Below, piece by piece: positions 26,984 to 36,102 of a DNA stretch of 64,000 nt. Position numbers and translations under genes: made by a program. The notes beneath the pieces were generated by a model. That model saw only the letters and a program-made list of their open reading frames with translations. It did not search any database and had not been told where the DNA came from. The DNA comes from Flavobacterium enshiense (GTDB taxonomy: Bacteria > Bacteroidota > Bacteroidia > Flavobacteriales > Flavobacteriaceae). The DNA is taken from the NCBI RefSeq assembly GCF_022836875.1, contig NZ_CP090376.1, positions 2,542,001 through 2,606,000 on the forward strand. The letters run 5' to 3'. Each line of letters opens with the position of its first letter. Position 1 is the stretch's first letter.

Positions 26984-28753
26984 ATGGAAAAAATAATTGT
27001 ACTGCTTCTCACCCTGATTACAGCTATTTCCTGTCAGGAAAAAGAATTCGTAAATCTTCCCCCAACAGAAAAAACGAAGCAGCTTCTTTTTAAAAATTAC
27101 ATCGATTTTGCACAAAAAACGGTCGAATTGAACACTGCTGTCCAAAATGGTCTGAACAAAAAGTTAACACAGCAAAAGTTCAAAGAAGTACGACTTAAGT
27201 ATAAAAAAACAGAAGCATTATTGGCTTTTTATCTTCCGGAAACAGCACTGAAATTAAATGGTGCAGCTATCGACAAAAACGATATCCATGAAAACAGCCG
27301 AAAAGAAGAAGAAGCGAGCGGATTTCAAAAAGTGGAAGAATTGCTTTTTTCTGATGATACAGATTGGAATGAGCTCCGAAAGCAAACCGGAATTTTAAAT
27401 GGTTACACTCAATCTGTAAAAGCTACCATTGAAACCATTCAGCTATCCGACAGCAACATTTTTGAAGCCCAGAAATTGGCAATGTTGCGAATGATGAGTT
27501 TAGGAATTTCGGGATTTGATTCGCCTATAGCTTTACATTCCCTTCCTGAAACAAAATCAACCATTGAAAGTATTGTTGAAACTGTTTCGGTTTTCAAAAA
27601 AGATAAATCCCTGACTAAATTGGTAAACGAAACCATCGATTATCTAAATAACAATCAAAATTTCGATACTTTTAACCGTGCCGATTTCATCGTAAAGTAT
27701 TGCATTCCCCTTTCAAAAAAAATCCATCAGATTCAAAAACAGCTTAACATTAAGAACAATCCGTATCCTAGTGCAATCAATTTTGATATTCCTTCCGTTT
27801 TTGAAGAAACGGCTTTCAATGTTGATTATTTTGCCCCGGTTTATAACCGAAATCCGTCTCCGGCCCAAATTTTATTAGGTGAACAACTTTTCTCCGATAC
27901 GATTTTAAGCGGAAACGACAAAGTCTCCTGCTTGAGTTGTCACATTCCTTCTCAAGGCTATGCAGATCATAAAATCAAAGCTATTGAAAACAAATCCCAT
28001 TCCCGAAATACGCCCACGCTTTTGAATTCAGGTTTTCAGAGTACATTGTTTTTAGACGGCCGTGTGAGTTATCTTGAAGATCAAGCCAAAGCAGTCATCA
28101 ACAATAAAGATGAAATGCACGGCAGTTTCGCTCATGCACTGACTAAGGTTAAATCCAGTTCTAAATATCAGGCCGGATTCCGAAAAGCATTTCCGGATGA
28201 AAAAGAAATCACTGAAGAAAATCTGCTGAAAGCAATGGCAAGTTATGTGCGCTCTTTATCCAAGCTAAATTCCCGATTCGACGATTATCTGCTGGGAAAA
28301 ACTATGCTTTCCGAAAATGAAAAAAAAGGATTCAATTTATATATGGGCAAAGCCAAATGTGCGACCTGTCATTTCTTTCCGCTTTTTAACGGCTGTGTCC
28401 CCCCTTTGTTTAACGAAACGGAGAGCGAGGTTTTGGGAGTTCCTTCAAAAAACGCCACAAAAAATGCTGTGGTCGATGGCGATTTAGGTGAATACATGAT
28501 AACCAAAGCTCCTTTAAAAAAACATGCCTTCAAAACTCCGACGGTTCGAAATAGTGCTGTAACTTTTCCGTACATGCATAACGGTGTTTATCAAACATTA
28601 GAGGATGTTATCGACTTCTATAATCGAGGTGGAGGCTCCGGTATTGGTATCAACTTAGAGAATCAGACCTTACCGACAGACAAACTGAATCTAACCAAAA
28701 CTGAAGTTCAGGATTTGATTGCTTTTATAAAAACACTTAACAACAAATACTAA
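26984..28753 (+). CDS. Di-heme cytochrome c peroxidase with imelysin-like N-terminal domain
   Basis: This 589-residue protein starts with a lipoprotein-type signal (LLLTLITAISC). The second half is a bacterial di-heme peroxidase/MauG-like domain with heme motifs CLSCH (316-320) and CATCH (459-463), NTPTLLNSGFQSTLFLDGR, and TVRNSAVTFPYMHNG. The first 270 residues are helical, and EEASGFQKVEELLF (GFQKVE at 113-118) resembles the GxHxxE motif of imelysin/EfeO proteins, with Gln for His. Such a fusion would put a possible iron-binding domain beside a heme peroxidase on the outer membrane. It ends directly against a convergent DUF1697 gene. Confidence 0.88.
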   Translation: MEKIIVLLLTLITAISCQEKEFVNLPPTEKTKQLLFKNYIDFAQKTVELNTAVQNGLNKKLTQQKFKEVRLKYKKTEALLAFYLPETALKLNGAAIDKNDIHENSRKEEEASGFQKVEELLFSDDTDWNELRKQTGILNGYTQSVKATIETIQLSDSNIFEAQKLAMLRMMSLGISGFDSPIALHSLPETKSTIESIVETVSVFKKDKSLTKLVNETIDYLNNNQNFDTFNRADFIVKYCIPLSKKIHQIQKQLNIKNNPYPSAINFDIPSVFEETAFNVDYFAPVYNRNPSPAQILLGEQLFSDTILSGNDKVSCLSCHIPSQGYADHKIKAIENKSHSRNTPTLLNSGFQSTLFLDGRVSYLEDQAKAVINNKDEMHGSFAHALTKVKSSSKYQAGFRKAFPDEKEITEENLLKAMASYVRSLSKLNSRFDDYLLGKTMLSENEKKGFNLYMGKAKCATCHFFPLFNGCVPPLFNETESEVLGVPSKNATKNAVVDGDLGEYMITKAPLKKHAFKTPTVRNSAVTFPYMHNGVYQTLEDVIDFYNRGGGSGIGINLENQTLPTDKLNLTKTEVQDLIAFIKTLNNKY

Positions 28754-29296
28754 CTATTCATTATACATTTCCAAAAGCTTAGTAACGGTATTCAGATTAC
28801 GCATCGTTGCCGTTACATTGAGCTTTTTCTCAATGTATTTTTGGTCGAAACGCGTCTTACCCGCTCCTACTGCATATTTAATATAGATTCTATTCTTATC
28901 GATTACTGCTTCATCGGGTTTAACCTGACTCATTTTCAGTTCATGGATACTGTTCGCGTCTAATTCTTTAGAGATGAAAGTAAAGTACAGCTTTTTTGTA
29001 TCAACATCTTTTTCTTTCATATAAGGGTTATTCTGAAGTGAAGCCTCCAAATCTTCCTTGGTAATTACGATTATTGGAACATCATACCCCCACTCTTTGA
29101 AGATTTCCTGTTTGATTTTAAATCCGACACTTGGACCATCTTCTTCATCCGAATCGACAAAAACATTGCCGGATTGAATATAGGTTCTCACATTGGCAAA
29201 TCTCATACGCTCCAACAAAGCTTTAAGGTCTTCCATTTTTATCATATTATGGCCGGAAACGTTTATTCCGCGTAAAAGTGCCAGATGGGTTTTCAT
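28754..29296 (-). CDS. DUF1697 family protein
   Basis: This 180-residue protein opens THLALLRGINVSGHNMIKMEDLKALLERM and continues with VRTYIQSGNVFVDS, both standard for DUF1697. The family is widespread and soluble, with unknown function. Its stop is immediately adjacent to the stop of the peroxidase gene on the other strand, with no spacer. Confidence 0.93.
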   Translation of the reverse strand: MKTHLALLRGINVSGHNMIKMEDLKALLERMRFANVRTYIQSGNVFVDSDEEDGPSVGFKIKQEIFKEWGYDVPIIVITKEDLEASLQNNPYMKEKDVDTKKLYFTFISKELDANSIHELKMSQVKPDEAVIDKNRIYIKYAVGAGKTRFDQKYIEKKLNVTATMRNLNTVTKLLEMYNE

Positions 29297-29332
29297 TTAT
29301 TTCCTGGATTTTAAGTGAGGTAAAATGTACTC

Positions 29333-29348
29333 CAAAAATACAAATGTA
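29333..29348 (-). promoter_or_regulatory. Two adjacent -7 elements for the DUF1697 gene
   Basis: On the minus strand TACATTTG (29341-29348) is directly followed by TATTTTTG (29333-29340); both fit TAnnTTTG, about 36-44 bases before the ATG. Confidence 0.5.
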
Positions 29349-29503
29349 TTTCGAAGTTCTCCTTTTTTTTTCACGTGTTATTTAACGATTTTACCATTAC
29401 CGATAACGATTTTAGCTACTTCTGAAAAGAGAAATTCAGTTATTATAGCTAAATTCACTTACTCGATTAAATTCACTCAATTAGAAATCAAAATACTACG
29501 ATT

Positions 29504-29971
29504 ATGAAAAAAATTATCTTATTTTTAGCAATCCTGTCTGTCGGTTTCATATCATCCTGTTCAAAAGATGAAGACGGCAATGACGCTACGCCAAATCCAA
29601 ATCCGAATCCTAATTCTAACAATGTTTTTACCGCAAAGGTTAATGGTGTTCAAAAAGTTTTCAAAGTAGCAAGTGCTAAGGTTTTAGAATATCCGGCCTA
29701 TACCGATATTGAAATCACGGCTCAGATGACTGATGATCCAACCAATACGTTTGAACTGAATTTATCGCGTGATAGCGGCGTACCGTATTTTATCCAGTAT
29801 TCAGAAACCGGAACTTATTATGAGGCAAAACCTGTTGAATCTTTCCCTGTAACCATCAATGAAAACTCAACAAAAAAAATGAGCGGAACTTTTTCAGGCA
29901 CTATGCAGGAGACCGAGAGCGGACCGGGATCTGTAACCATTACGGATGGTAATTTTACAATTCATTTTTAA
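29504..29971 (+). CDS. Hypothetical surface-type lipoprotein
   Basis: This 155-residue protein has a lipobox at ISSC followed by SKDEDGND, close to the flavobacterial lipoprotein surface-export signal, then an Asn-Pro linker (NPNPNPNSNN). The mature domain is beta-rich, starting FTAKVNGVQKVFK and ending GNFTIHF, like many small Bacteroidota immunoglobulin-like or lipocalin-like lipoproteins. No function is recognised. A strong terminator follows. Confidence 0.8.
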   Translation: MKKIILFLAILSVGFISSCSKDEDGNDATPNPNPNPNSNNVFTAKVNGVQKVFKVASAKVLEYPAYTDIEITAQMTDDPTNTFELNLSRDSGVPYFIQYSETGTYYEAKPVESFPVTINENSTKKMSGTFSGTMQETESGPGSVTITDGNFTIHF

Positions 29972-30036
29972 ATTTTATGGTCTCGCTTGTATTTGAGGCT
30001 TACTATAAACGATTTGAGTTAGTTTTTTAAAATAGG

Positions 30037-30076
30037 TAACGGCAGTTTGCACTGAACAAACTGCCGTTATCTTTTT
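30037..30076 (+). terminator. Terminator of the lipoprotein gene
   Basis: A perfect 13-bp stem, TAACGGCAGTTTG (30037-30049) with CAAACTGCCGTTA (30057-30069), is followed by a T-rich tract. Confidence 0.85.
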
Positions 30077-30198
30077 ATAATTTTATCTAATAATAATCTG
30101 GTAAGAATTCATCTTAAGTTACCTGATTATATTTTGTCAATTTCGGCTTCCATCATATCAATATTCTCATGATAAGGAGATTTTTCATATGAAAATTA

Positions 30199-30918
30199 CT
30201 ATTTAAATTCTCCTCTTTTTTTAAGCAGGAAATCCATTAGATCAAGAATACCGGATTTCTTATGAAACGCATTAGAGGCTTTATCCATTTCACAAAAAGT
30301 CAAAAACAAATCAATTTCATTTTCATCTAGGTTAAGATTTCGGGTAAAAAAATCATAAGTAAACCTGTTTTTTGCCATTGTGCTAAAACTTTCTGTTCTT
30401 TTTGACTCTTCCTTTTTTCCATTTTTATTAAAAAGTTTTCGAAATAAATCCGCCAGCTTACCTCCTACGGCAACAAAATCAACTCCATTTTGAATTTCGC
30501 CCGTATAAACGCCTACTGGTTTCGGCCTGGATTGTTCTTTGTATATTTTTGCCATTTTTAAAGATTCATAACTCATATCCACTTTGAAAGTTGAAAGTTT
30601 GTCAATCTTAAGTTCTTCCAACTCAATTTGTTTCTTTTGCAAAACAATTTTATTTTCATTGGTTAAATCTTCTTTTTTCACCTTTATATACTTCTCAAGG
30701 TAATTTTTTGAATAAATAATGATTTCATCATTTACATCAGCCAAAATTTGAAAATAACCTTCATCATTAGTTTTTACAATTAGTTTTTTAGTAGCATTTA
30801 TCACTTCAACATTCGGAATCAAAGCATTCTCATCTAAAACTTTTCCATTCATTTTAGATTGGGAAAACAAAGTTGTTGAAAAGCCTAAAAGAGTCAAAAC
30901 AAAATAAAGTTTTTTCAT
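30199..30918 (-). CDS. Secreted protein with carboxypeptidase-regulatory-like domain
   Basis: This 239-residue protein starts at ATG 30916-30918 with a signal peptide (YFVLTLLGFSTTLFSQ). An N-terminal beta-sandwich of the CarboxypepD_reg-like type follows (MNGKVLDENALIPNVEVINATK, TNDEGYFQILADVNDEIIIYS). The C-terminal half is a helical, basic domain (YESLKMAKIYKEQSRPKPVGVY to MDFLLKKRGEFK) seen in many flavobacterial proteins of unknown role. An upstream in-frame ATG would add 30 residues that overlap the likely promoter (TTAGTTTG on the minus strand, 30934-30941). The gene is more AT-rich than its neighbours. Confidence 0.8.
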   Translation of the reverse strand: MKKLYFVLTLLGFSTTLFSQSKMNGKVLDENALIPNVEVINATKKLIVKTNDEGYFQILADVNDEIIIYSKNYLEKYIKVKKEDLTNENKIVLQKKQIELEELKIDKLSTFKVDMSYESLKMAKIYKEQSRPKPVGVYTGEIQNGVDFVAVGGKLADLFRKLFNKNGKKEESKRTESFSTMAKNRFTYDFFTRNLNLDENEIDLFLTFCEMDKASNAFHKKSGILDLMDFLLKKRGEFK

Positions 30919-31056
30919 ATGTCGGTTAGTTTGCAAACTAAAATATTTATTAATGCAGTAACGCATTACTAATTTTATGTTAATTGAGTTTTTATTAACC
31001 CTATTCATATGATAAAAAACTCGACACTAACTATTAATAACTGAATACGGTTTCAT

Positions 31057-31064
31057 TATCTTTG
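31057..31064 (+). promoter_or_regulatory. -7 promoter element of rlmD, only 4 bases before the start codon
   Basis: TATCTTTG fits TAnnTTTG. The ATG is at 31069, where transcription itself would begin, so the mRNA may have no leader. Confidence 0.6.
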
Positions 31065-31068
31065 CCCC

Positions 31069-32484
31069 ATGGGAAGAAAAAAAACAGACAAAATCGTATT
31101 CGAAAACGTAAAAGTCCTTGATGCAGGTGCAAAAGGCGTATCGGTGGCAAAAGCCCCAGAAGGTCAGGTTATATTTATACCTAATGTTGTTCCTGGCGAC
31201 GTAGTTGACGTTCAGACATTTAAAAAACGTAAATCCTATTTTGAAGGAAAAGCGATAAAATTCCACGAATATTCAGAACACAGAACAACACCAGTTTGCG
31301 AACATTTTGGAGTTTGCGGTGGCTGTAAGTGGCAAAACATGAAATACGAACAGCAATTGTTCTATAAAAATCAGGAAGTTTATAATCATTTAAAAAGAAT
31401 CGGAAAAATTGAATTACCGGAATTTGAGCCTATTTTAGGGTCGAAAGAACAGTTTTTCTACAGAAATAAAATGGAATTCGGATTCTCAAGTTCACGCTGG
31501 ATGACTCAGGAAGAAGTGGACAGCGGAGCAGAACTTGACAATAAAAATGCAGTAGGTTTCCATATCCCAAAAATGTGGGACAAAATTTTGGATATCAACA
31601 AATGTCATTTACAGCAAGATCCTTCGAACGATATTCGTAACGAAATCCGAAGATTTGCCAATGAGAACGATTTGTCTTTTTTCAATCCGAGAAATCACGA
31701 AGGCTTATTAAGAACTTTGATGATTCGTACTTCTTCTACCGGAGAAATCATGGTATTGATTCAGTTTTTTGAAGATGATAAAGCAAAGCGCGAACTATTA
31801 TTGAATTTCCTTGCCGAGCGTTTTCCGGAAATAACTTCTTTACAATACGTTATCAACCAAAAAGCAAACGATACTATATACGATCAGGACGTCATCCTTT
31901 TCAAAGGAAGAGAATATATCCTTGAAGAAATGGAAGGACTGAATTTCAGTATCAATGCAAAGTCTTTTTATCAGACAAATTCGGCACAAGCATACGAACT
32001 GTATTCTATCACAAGAGAATTTGCTGGATTAACAGGAGAAGAACTTGTTTACGATTTATATACCGGTACAGGAACCATTGCGCAATTCGTTTCAAAAAAA
32101 GCGAAAAAAGTGATTGGTGTGGAAGCTGTTCCCGAAGCGATTGCTGATGCTAAAGAAAACGCAAAACGCAACAACATTACCAATTGTGAATTCTTTGTGG
32201 GTGATATGAAACATATATTCAATGACGATTTCATCAGAACACATGGACACCCGGATGTAATTATCACTGACCCGCCTCGTGACGGTATGCACGCCGATGT
32301 AGTGAAACAGATTTTAAGCATCGCCCCTGAAAAAGTGGTTTATGTAAGTTGTAATTCGGCTACGCAAGCCCGTGATTTGGCTTTGATGGACGAAATGTAC
32401 AAAGTAACCAGAGTGCGTCCTGTAGACATGTTCCCGCAAACGCATCACGTGGAAAACGTTGTACTTTTAGAAAAAAGAAGTTAG
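31069..32484 (+). CDS. rlmD: 23S rRNA (uracil-C5) methyltransferase, RlmD/RumA family
   Basis: This 471-residue SAM-dependent enzyme methylates uracil C5 in 23S rRNA. It has an N-terminal TRAM domain, a 4Fe-4S site formed by Cys77, Cys83, Cys86 and Cys179 (CEHFGVCGGC and NKCHLQ), SAM motif DLYTGTGTIAQF, DPPRDGMH, and the catalytic Cys428 in YVSCNSATQARDL. The family contains RlmD (U1939) and related RlmCD enzymes; the symbol follows the common annotation in flavobacteria. It leads an operon with DUF6452 and DUF6048 genes. Confidence 0.93.
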   Translation: MGRKKTDKIVFENVKVLDAGAKGVSVAKAPEGQVIFIPNVVPGDVVDVQTFKKRKSYFEGKAIKFHEYSEHRTTPVCEHFGVCGGCKWQNMKYEQQLFYKNQEVYNHLKRIGKIELPEFEPILGSKEQFFYRNKMEFGFSSSRWMTQEEVDSGAELDNKNAVGFHIPKMWDKILDINKCHLQQDPSNDIRNEIRRFANENDLSFFNPRNHEGLLRTLMIRTSSTGEIMVLIQFFEDDKAKRELLLNFLAERFPEITSLQYVINQKANDTIYDQDVILFKGREYILEEMEGLNFSINAKSFYQTNSAQAYELYSITREFAGLTGEELVYDLYTGTGTIAQFVSKKAKKVIGVEAVPEAIADAKENAKRNNITNCEFFVGDMKHIFNDDFIRTHGHPDVIITDPPRDGMHADVVKQILSIAPEKVVYVSCNSATQARDLALMDEMYKVTRVRPVDMFPQTHHVENVVLLEKRS

Positions 32485-32505
32485 ATTTCAGAATTGAAAA
32501 ACCAG

Positions 32506-33003
32506 ATGAAAAGACTAACAATAATCGCCCTTTCACTACTTCTCGCCAATTCATTCTGGAGTTGCGAGAAAGATGATATCTGTCCGGAAGGAACCCCTAC
32601 TACACCAAATCTTGTTATTGAATTTTATGATGCAGCCCATCCGGAAAATTTAAAACCTGTTACTAACCTTGCTGTTGTAGCACCCGGATTTTCAACTGGT
32701 TTTGCATATACTGGCGTAAGCAAAATCGAGGTTCCCTTAAAAACAAACGAAGATCAGACCATACTACAATTTATTCAAAATGGTTCCGATACCAATCCGG
32801 CCAATGATAATATTGATGTTTTGACTTTTAACTATGACAGAAACGACATCTATGTTTCCAGAGCCTGCGGATACAAGACAGTATTTCAACTTACCGAAGA
32901 TCCAATTTTAACTGACGACGGCTCCCCTTGGGTTTTGTCCCGATTCGTAGCACAACCTAACATTCAATATGAAAATGAAACACACATTAAAATCTATTTT
33001 TAG
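32506..33003 (+). CDS. DUF6452 lipoprotein
   Basis: This 165-residue protein has a lipobox at FWSC followed by EKDDIC, then CPEGTPTTPNLVIEFYD, typical of DUF6452. The ATG at 32506 is preferred to a TTG at 32494. The C-terminus ACGYKTVFQL and NIQYENETHIKIYF overlaps the next gene by 35 bases. Function is unknown; the rlmD-DUF6452-DUF6048 order is common in Flavobacteriaceae, which suggests an envelope role linked to the following protein. Confidence 0.88.
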   Translation: MKRLTIIALSLLLANSFWSCEKDDICPEGTPTTPNLVIEFYDAAHPENLKPVTNLAVVAPGFSTGFAYTGVSKIEVPLKTNEDQTILQFIQNGSDTNPANDNIDVLTFNYDRNDIYVSRACGYKTVFQLTEDPILTDDGSPWVLSRFVAQPNIQYENETHIKIYF

Positions 33004-33688
33004 TATAGCTTTGATGTTGGTTTCAGTAACAACATTATCGGCTCAGGAAAAATCAAAAGACACAATAAAAAAACCAAAAACGGAACGTTACGGAATTCGG
33101 GTTGGATTGGATTTACACCGATTGGCAAAATCCATATATGACAGCGACCATTATAAAGGATTCGAAGTTGTAGGTGATTATCGTTTAACAAAGAAAGTCT
33201 ATATTGCCGGCGAATTCGGAAATGAAAAGAAAACCGTTGACGAAGACCAGGTAAATTTCACTACCCGCGGAAGTTATGTCAAATTAGGATTTGACTACAA
33301 CACCTATGGGAACTGGCTGGATATGGAAAACATGATTTATGTGGGAATGCGTTACGGGGCAAGTTCGTTTTCCCAACAACTGAACAGTTACAGTATCTAT
33401 AATACAAATCCATATTTTGGAGAAACTACTAAGTATCCGGGACAAAAATTTGATGGACTGACTGCCGGATGGCTTGAAGTGGTTACCGGTTTAAAAGCAG
33501 AGATGGTTAATAACCTGTATTTAGGTATTTCACTACGTCTGAATTATATGTTACATGAAAAACGTCCTGAGAATTTTGATAATCTGTTCATACCTGGGTT
33601 CAACAGAACTTATGAAGGCGGCCATTTTGGTGTAGGTTTTAATTACAGCGTGAGCTATTTTATACCACTTTATAAGCGTTCTAAATAA
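32969..33688 (+). CDS. DUF6048 predicted outer-membrane barrel protein
   Basis: This 239-residue protein has a signal peptide (SIFSIALMLVSVTTLSAQ) and a body of alternating beta strands with aromatic residues (YGIRVGLDLHRLAKSIYD, YIAGEFGNEKK, YVKLGFDYNTYGNWLD, FGVGFNYSVSYFIPLY), as expected for a small beta barrel. It belongs to DUF6048. It overlaps the DUF6452 gene by 35 bases, so it is translationally coupled to it. A second ATG at 32975 is an equally possible start. Confidence 0.88.
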   Translation: MKMKHTLKSIFSIALMLVSVTTLSAQEKSKDTIKKPKTERYGIRVGLDLHRLAKSIYDSDHYKGFEVVGDYRLTKKVYIAGEFGNEKKTVDEDQVNFTTRGSYVKLGFDYNTYGNWLDMENMIYVGMRYGASSFSQQLNSYSIYNTNPYFGETTKYPGQKFDGLTAGWLEVVTGLKAEMVNNLYLGISLRLNYMLHEKRPENFDNLFIPGFNRTYEGGHFGVGFNYSVSYFIPLYKRSK

Positions 33689-33728
33689 AAAATAACATTA
33701 CTACTTATAAGGAATTGTAATTTATTAA

Positions 33729-33766
33729 AAATCCCAAATCATGTTCTATTGATTTGGGATTTTTTA
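33729..33766. terminator. Bidirectional terminator after the rlmD operon
   Basis: AAATCCCAAATC (33729-33740) pairs with GATTTGGGATTT (33751-33762). T-runs on both strands allow it to serve the converging gene too. Confidence 0.85.
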
Positions 33767-33780
33767 TTTTTAAAAGGAAA

Positions 33781-34014
33781 CTATTTTAGCTCCTTCACTC
33801 CTTTAATAAACAACCATTTCACATACATTTTCTCCCCTTCGTGTGTTTTTATCACCTGAAATTTTGGTGCCAGAATTGAAGCTGCAACAGCAGCCGTTAA
33901 AGGCAACCAAAACCCGGTAAGATTTGTAAATGTCGCCGCCACAAAACGTACGATAATGAATAATAAGGCAAAGCCTAAAAAATTATATACTATTGATTTG
34001 GTTTTTAAAGTCAT
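33781..34014 (-). CDS. Small membrane protein
   Basis: This 77-residue protein has two hydrophobic helices (VYNFLGFALLFIIVRFVAA and FWLPLTAAVAASILAPKF) and a basic C-terminal tail (EKMYVKWLFIKGVKELK). I do not recognise the family. It lies 57 bases downstream of the THUMP methyltransferase gene on the same strand and may be co-transcribed. Confidence 0.75.
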   Translation of the reverse strand: MTLKTKSIVYNFLGFALLFIIVRFVAATFTNLTGFWLPLTAAVAASILAPKFQVIKTHEGEKMYVKWLFIKGVKELK

Positions 34015-34071
34015 TCCCTTAATTATGAATTATTAGTTATGAGTTGAAAGACTGAGACTTATTTCTTTTTA

Positions 34072-35244
34072 TTAATTGTTATCCCCTAAATTCTGGAATT
34101 TAGTACGCTTACTTCCTTCATACATTTCGTATTTCACTAAACGTGCTTCCAGCTTACCGTTGAAGAGCTTGATTTTTCGGGAAGGTTTTAAACCTACAAA
34201 CTTAAGCGCTTCCAGATTTGCTGTGATGAACCAGGCATTTGTTCCGGGATAGCTTTGCTTTAATGTATCACCGATTTCCCTGTAGAAGCGTTCCATTTCA
34301 ATATCCAGACGCTCTCCGTAAGGCGGATTGAAAACCATATGTAATGGTCCGCGTGTTTCTTTTTCGGTATCAAAAAAGTTACGTTCTGAGATTTTTACGT
34401 ACTCATCAAGATTAGCATTTCTGATATTGTCTTTAGCTTTCATAACAGCAGACGGCGCTTTATCATAACCCGTAATCGTATAATGGAAATCCTTGACCTT
34501 CTTCATCAGTGAATTCATGATTTGGTCGAACAAATCGTTGTCCCAATCATTCCAACGTTCAAATGCAAATTCCTTACGGTTGATGTTTGCAGGAATATTA
34601 CAGGCAATCATCGCTGCTTCGGCTAAAATAGTTCCCGAACCGCACATCGGATCTATAAAATCACCCTGTCCGTCCCAACCGGAAAGCAATAACATTCCTG
34701 CTGCCAAAACTTCATTAATCGGTGCGATATTGGTTGCTGTTTTATACCCTCTGTGATGCAATGAATCACCCGAACTGTCTAAAGAAACCGAACACTGGTC
34801 ACGATCAATGTGAACATTAATTCTTAAATCCGGAAAATCCTTGTCGATACTCGGACGCTTTCCGAATTTATCGCGAAACTGATCCACAATCGCATCTTTT
34901 GTTTTCAAAGCCACGAATTGTGAATGATTAAAATGTTCCGAATGCAAAGTTACATCCACCACAAATGTCTGATTTTCATTTAGGTACTTTGACCAGTCAA
35001 TCCCCTGAATACCTTTATACAGACTCGCTTCATTAAAAACACGAAACTGATAGATAGGCTTCAAAATTTTCAAAGCCGTGCGCAATGCCAGATTCGCTTT
35101 GTACATAAATCCCTTGTCCCCCGCAAAGCTTACCATACGGGTTCCCATTTCAACATCTTGTGCGCCCAGCTGACGCAACTCCTTTGCTAATATTTCTTCG
35201 AAGCCAAAAAAAGTTTTGGCAATCATTTTAAAATTCTGCTCCAT
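34072..35244 (-). CDS. THUMP-domain RNA methyltransferase (RlmL N-terminal-like)
   Basis: This 390-residue enzyme has an N-terminal ferredoxin-like and THUMP RNA-binding region (about 1-165, MIAKTFFGFEEILAKELRQLGAQDVE), then a SAM-dependent methyltransferase domain with FIDPMCGSGTILAEAAM and the N2-guanine motif MVFNPPYGERLD. It corresponds to the N-terminal half of RlmL (23S m2G2445); the RlmK half is absent, as is usual outside enterobacteria. The start may be the first ATG or the one at residue 7. Confidence 0.92.
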   Translation of the reverse strand: MEQNFKMIAKTFFGFEEILAKELRQLGAQDVEMGTRMVSFAGDKGFMYKANLALRTALKILKPIYQFRVFNEASLYKGIQGIDWSKYLNENQTFVVDVTLHSEHFNHSQFVALKTKDAIVDQFRDKFGKRPSIDKDFPDLRINVHIDRDQCSVSLDSSGDSLHHRGYKTATNIAPINEVLAAGMLLLSGWDGQGDFIDPMCGSGTILAEAAMIACNIPANINRKEFAFERWNDWDNDLFDQIMNSLMKKVKDFHYTITGYDKAPSAVMKAKDNIRNANLDEYVKISERNFFDTEKETRGPLHMVFNPPYGERLDIEMERFYREIGDTLKQSYPGTNAWFITANLEALKFVGLKPSRKIKLFNGKLEARLVKYEMYEGSKRTKFQNLGDNN

Positions 35245-35318
35245 AATTTAATTTCAATCGCAATCCTTAAAATCCTAATTTCCGATTCCTAAATTGGATT
35301 ACATCGGCAAAAATACGC

Positions 35319-35326
35319 TAAATTTG
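35319..35326 (+). promoter_or_regulatory. -7 promoter element of the methyltransferase-ZIP operon
   Basis: TAAATTTG matches the consensus; a TTGG at 35294 is a possible -33. The ATG is 32 bases downstream. Confidence 0.6.
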
Positions 35327-35357
35327 CAAGATTAATTATCCTCCAACAGAAGAATAC

Positions 35358-36101
35358 ATGTCTGAAGCACAAAAAAAATCTACCGAAAACTGGTTTGCCT
35401 CCTGGTTCGATACTCCTTACTATCATATTTTATACAAAGAGCGCGACGAAGCGGAAGCCCAACATTTCATGGACAACCTTACGCATTATTTAAACCTTCC
35501 GGAGGATGCTAAAATCCTGGACCTGGCTTGTGGTAAAGGGCGCCATTCCATGTATCTGAACACATTGGGATTTGATGTTACGGGAGCCGATCTATCCGAA
35601 AACAGTATTGCGGAAGCTTCTGTGGCCGCCAATGAAAAACTGCATTTCACTGTGCACGATATGCGCCTTCCGTTCGAAGAAAAATTTGATGCCGTTTTCA
35701 ATTTGTTTACGAGTTTCGGGTATTTTGAAAACGACGATGATAACTTTACCACGTTAAAAGCTATTCACGACAGCCTTTCCGAATACGGGTTTGGGGTAAT
35801 TGACTTTATGAACGTAAACTATGTCATCAACAATCTGGTTCCGGAAGAAGTAAAAACTGTAGACGGAATCGATTTTCACATAAAACGCTACGTAAAAGAC
35901 AATCATATATTCAAAGAAATCGATTTTGATGCCGACGGACAACATTTTCATTTCACCGAAAAAGTAAAAGCCTTAACTTTAAACGATTTTGAACAGATGA
36001 TGGAAGAAGCCGGAATTTATCTTTTGGATGTTTTCGGCGATTATAAACTGCGCAAATTCTTTAAAAACGATTCGCAACGCCTCATAATGATATTCAAATA
36101 A
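35358..36101 (+). CDS. Class I SAM-dependent methyltransferase
   Basis: This 247-residue protein has motif I ILDLACGKGRHSMYL, motif II VTGADLSENSI, and FDAVFNLFTSFGYFENDDDN, like small-molecule methyltransferases. The N-terminus NWFASWFDTPYYHILYKERDE is a recurrent flavobacterial form. Substrate is unknown. The ZIP transporter begins one base after its stop, so the genes are coupled. Confidence 0.88.
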   Translation: MSEAQKKSTENWFASWFDTPYYHILYKERDEAEAQHFMDNLTHYLNLPEDAKILDLACGKGRHSMYLNTLGFDVTGADLSENSIAEASVAANEKLHFTVHDMRLPFEEKFDAVFNLFTSFGYFENDDDNFTTLKAIHDSLSEYGFGVIDFMNVNYVINNLVPEEVKTVDGIDFHIKRYVKDNHIFKEIDFDADGQHFHFTEKVKALTLNDFEQMMEEAGIYLLDVFGDYKLRKFFKNDSQRLIMIFK

Positions 36102-36102
36102 T

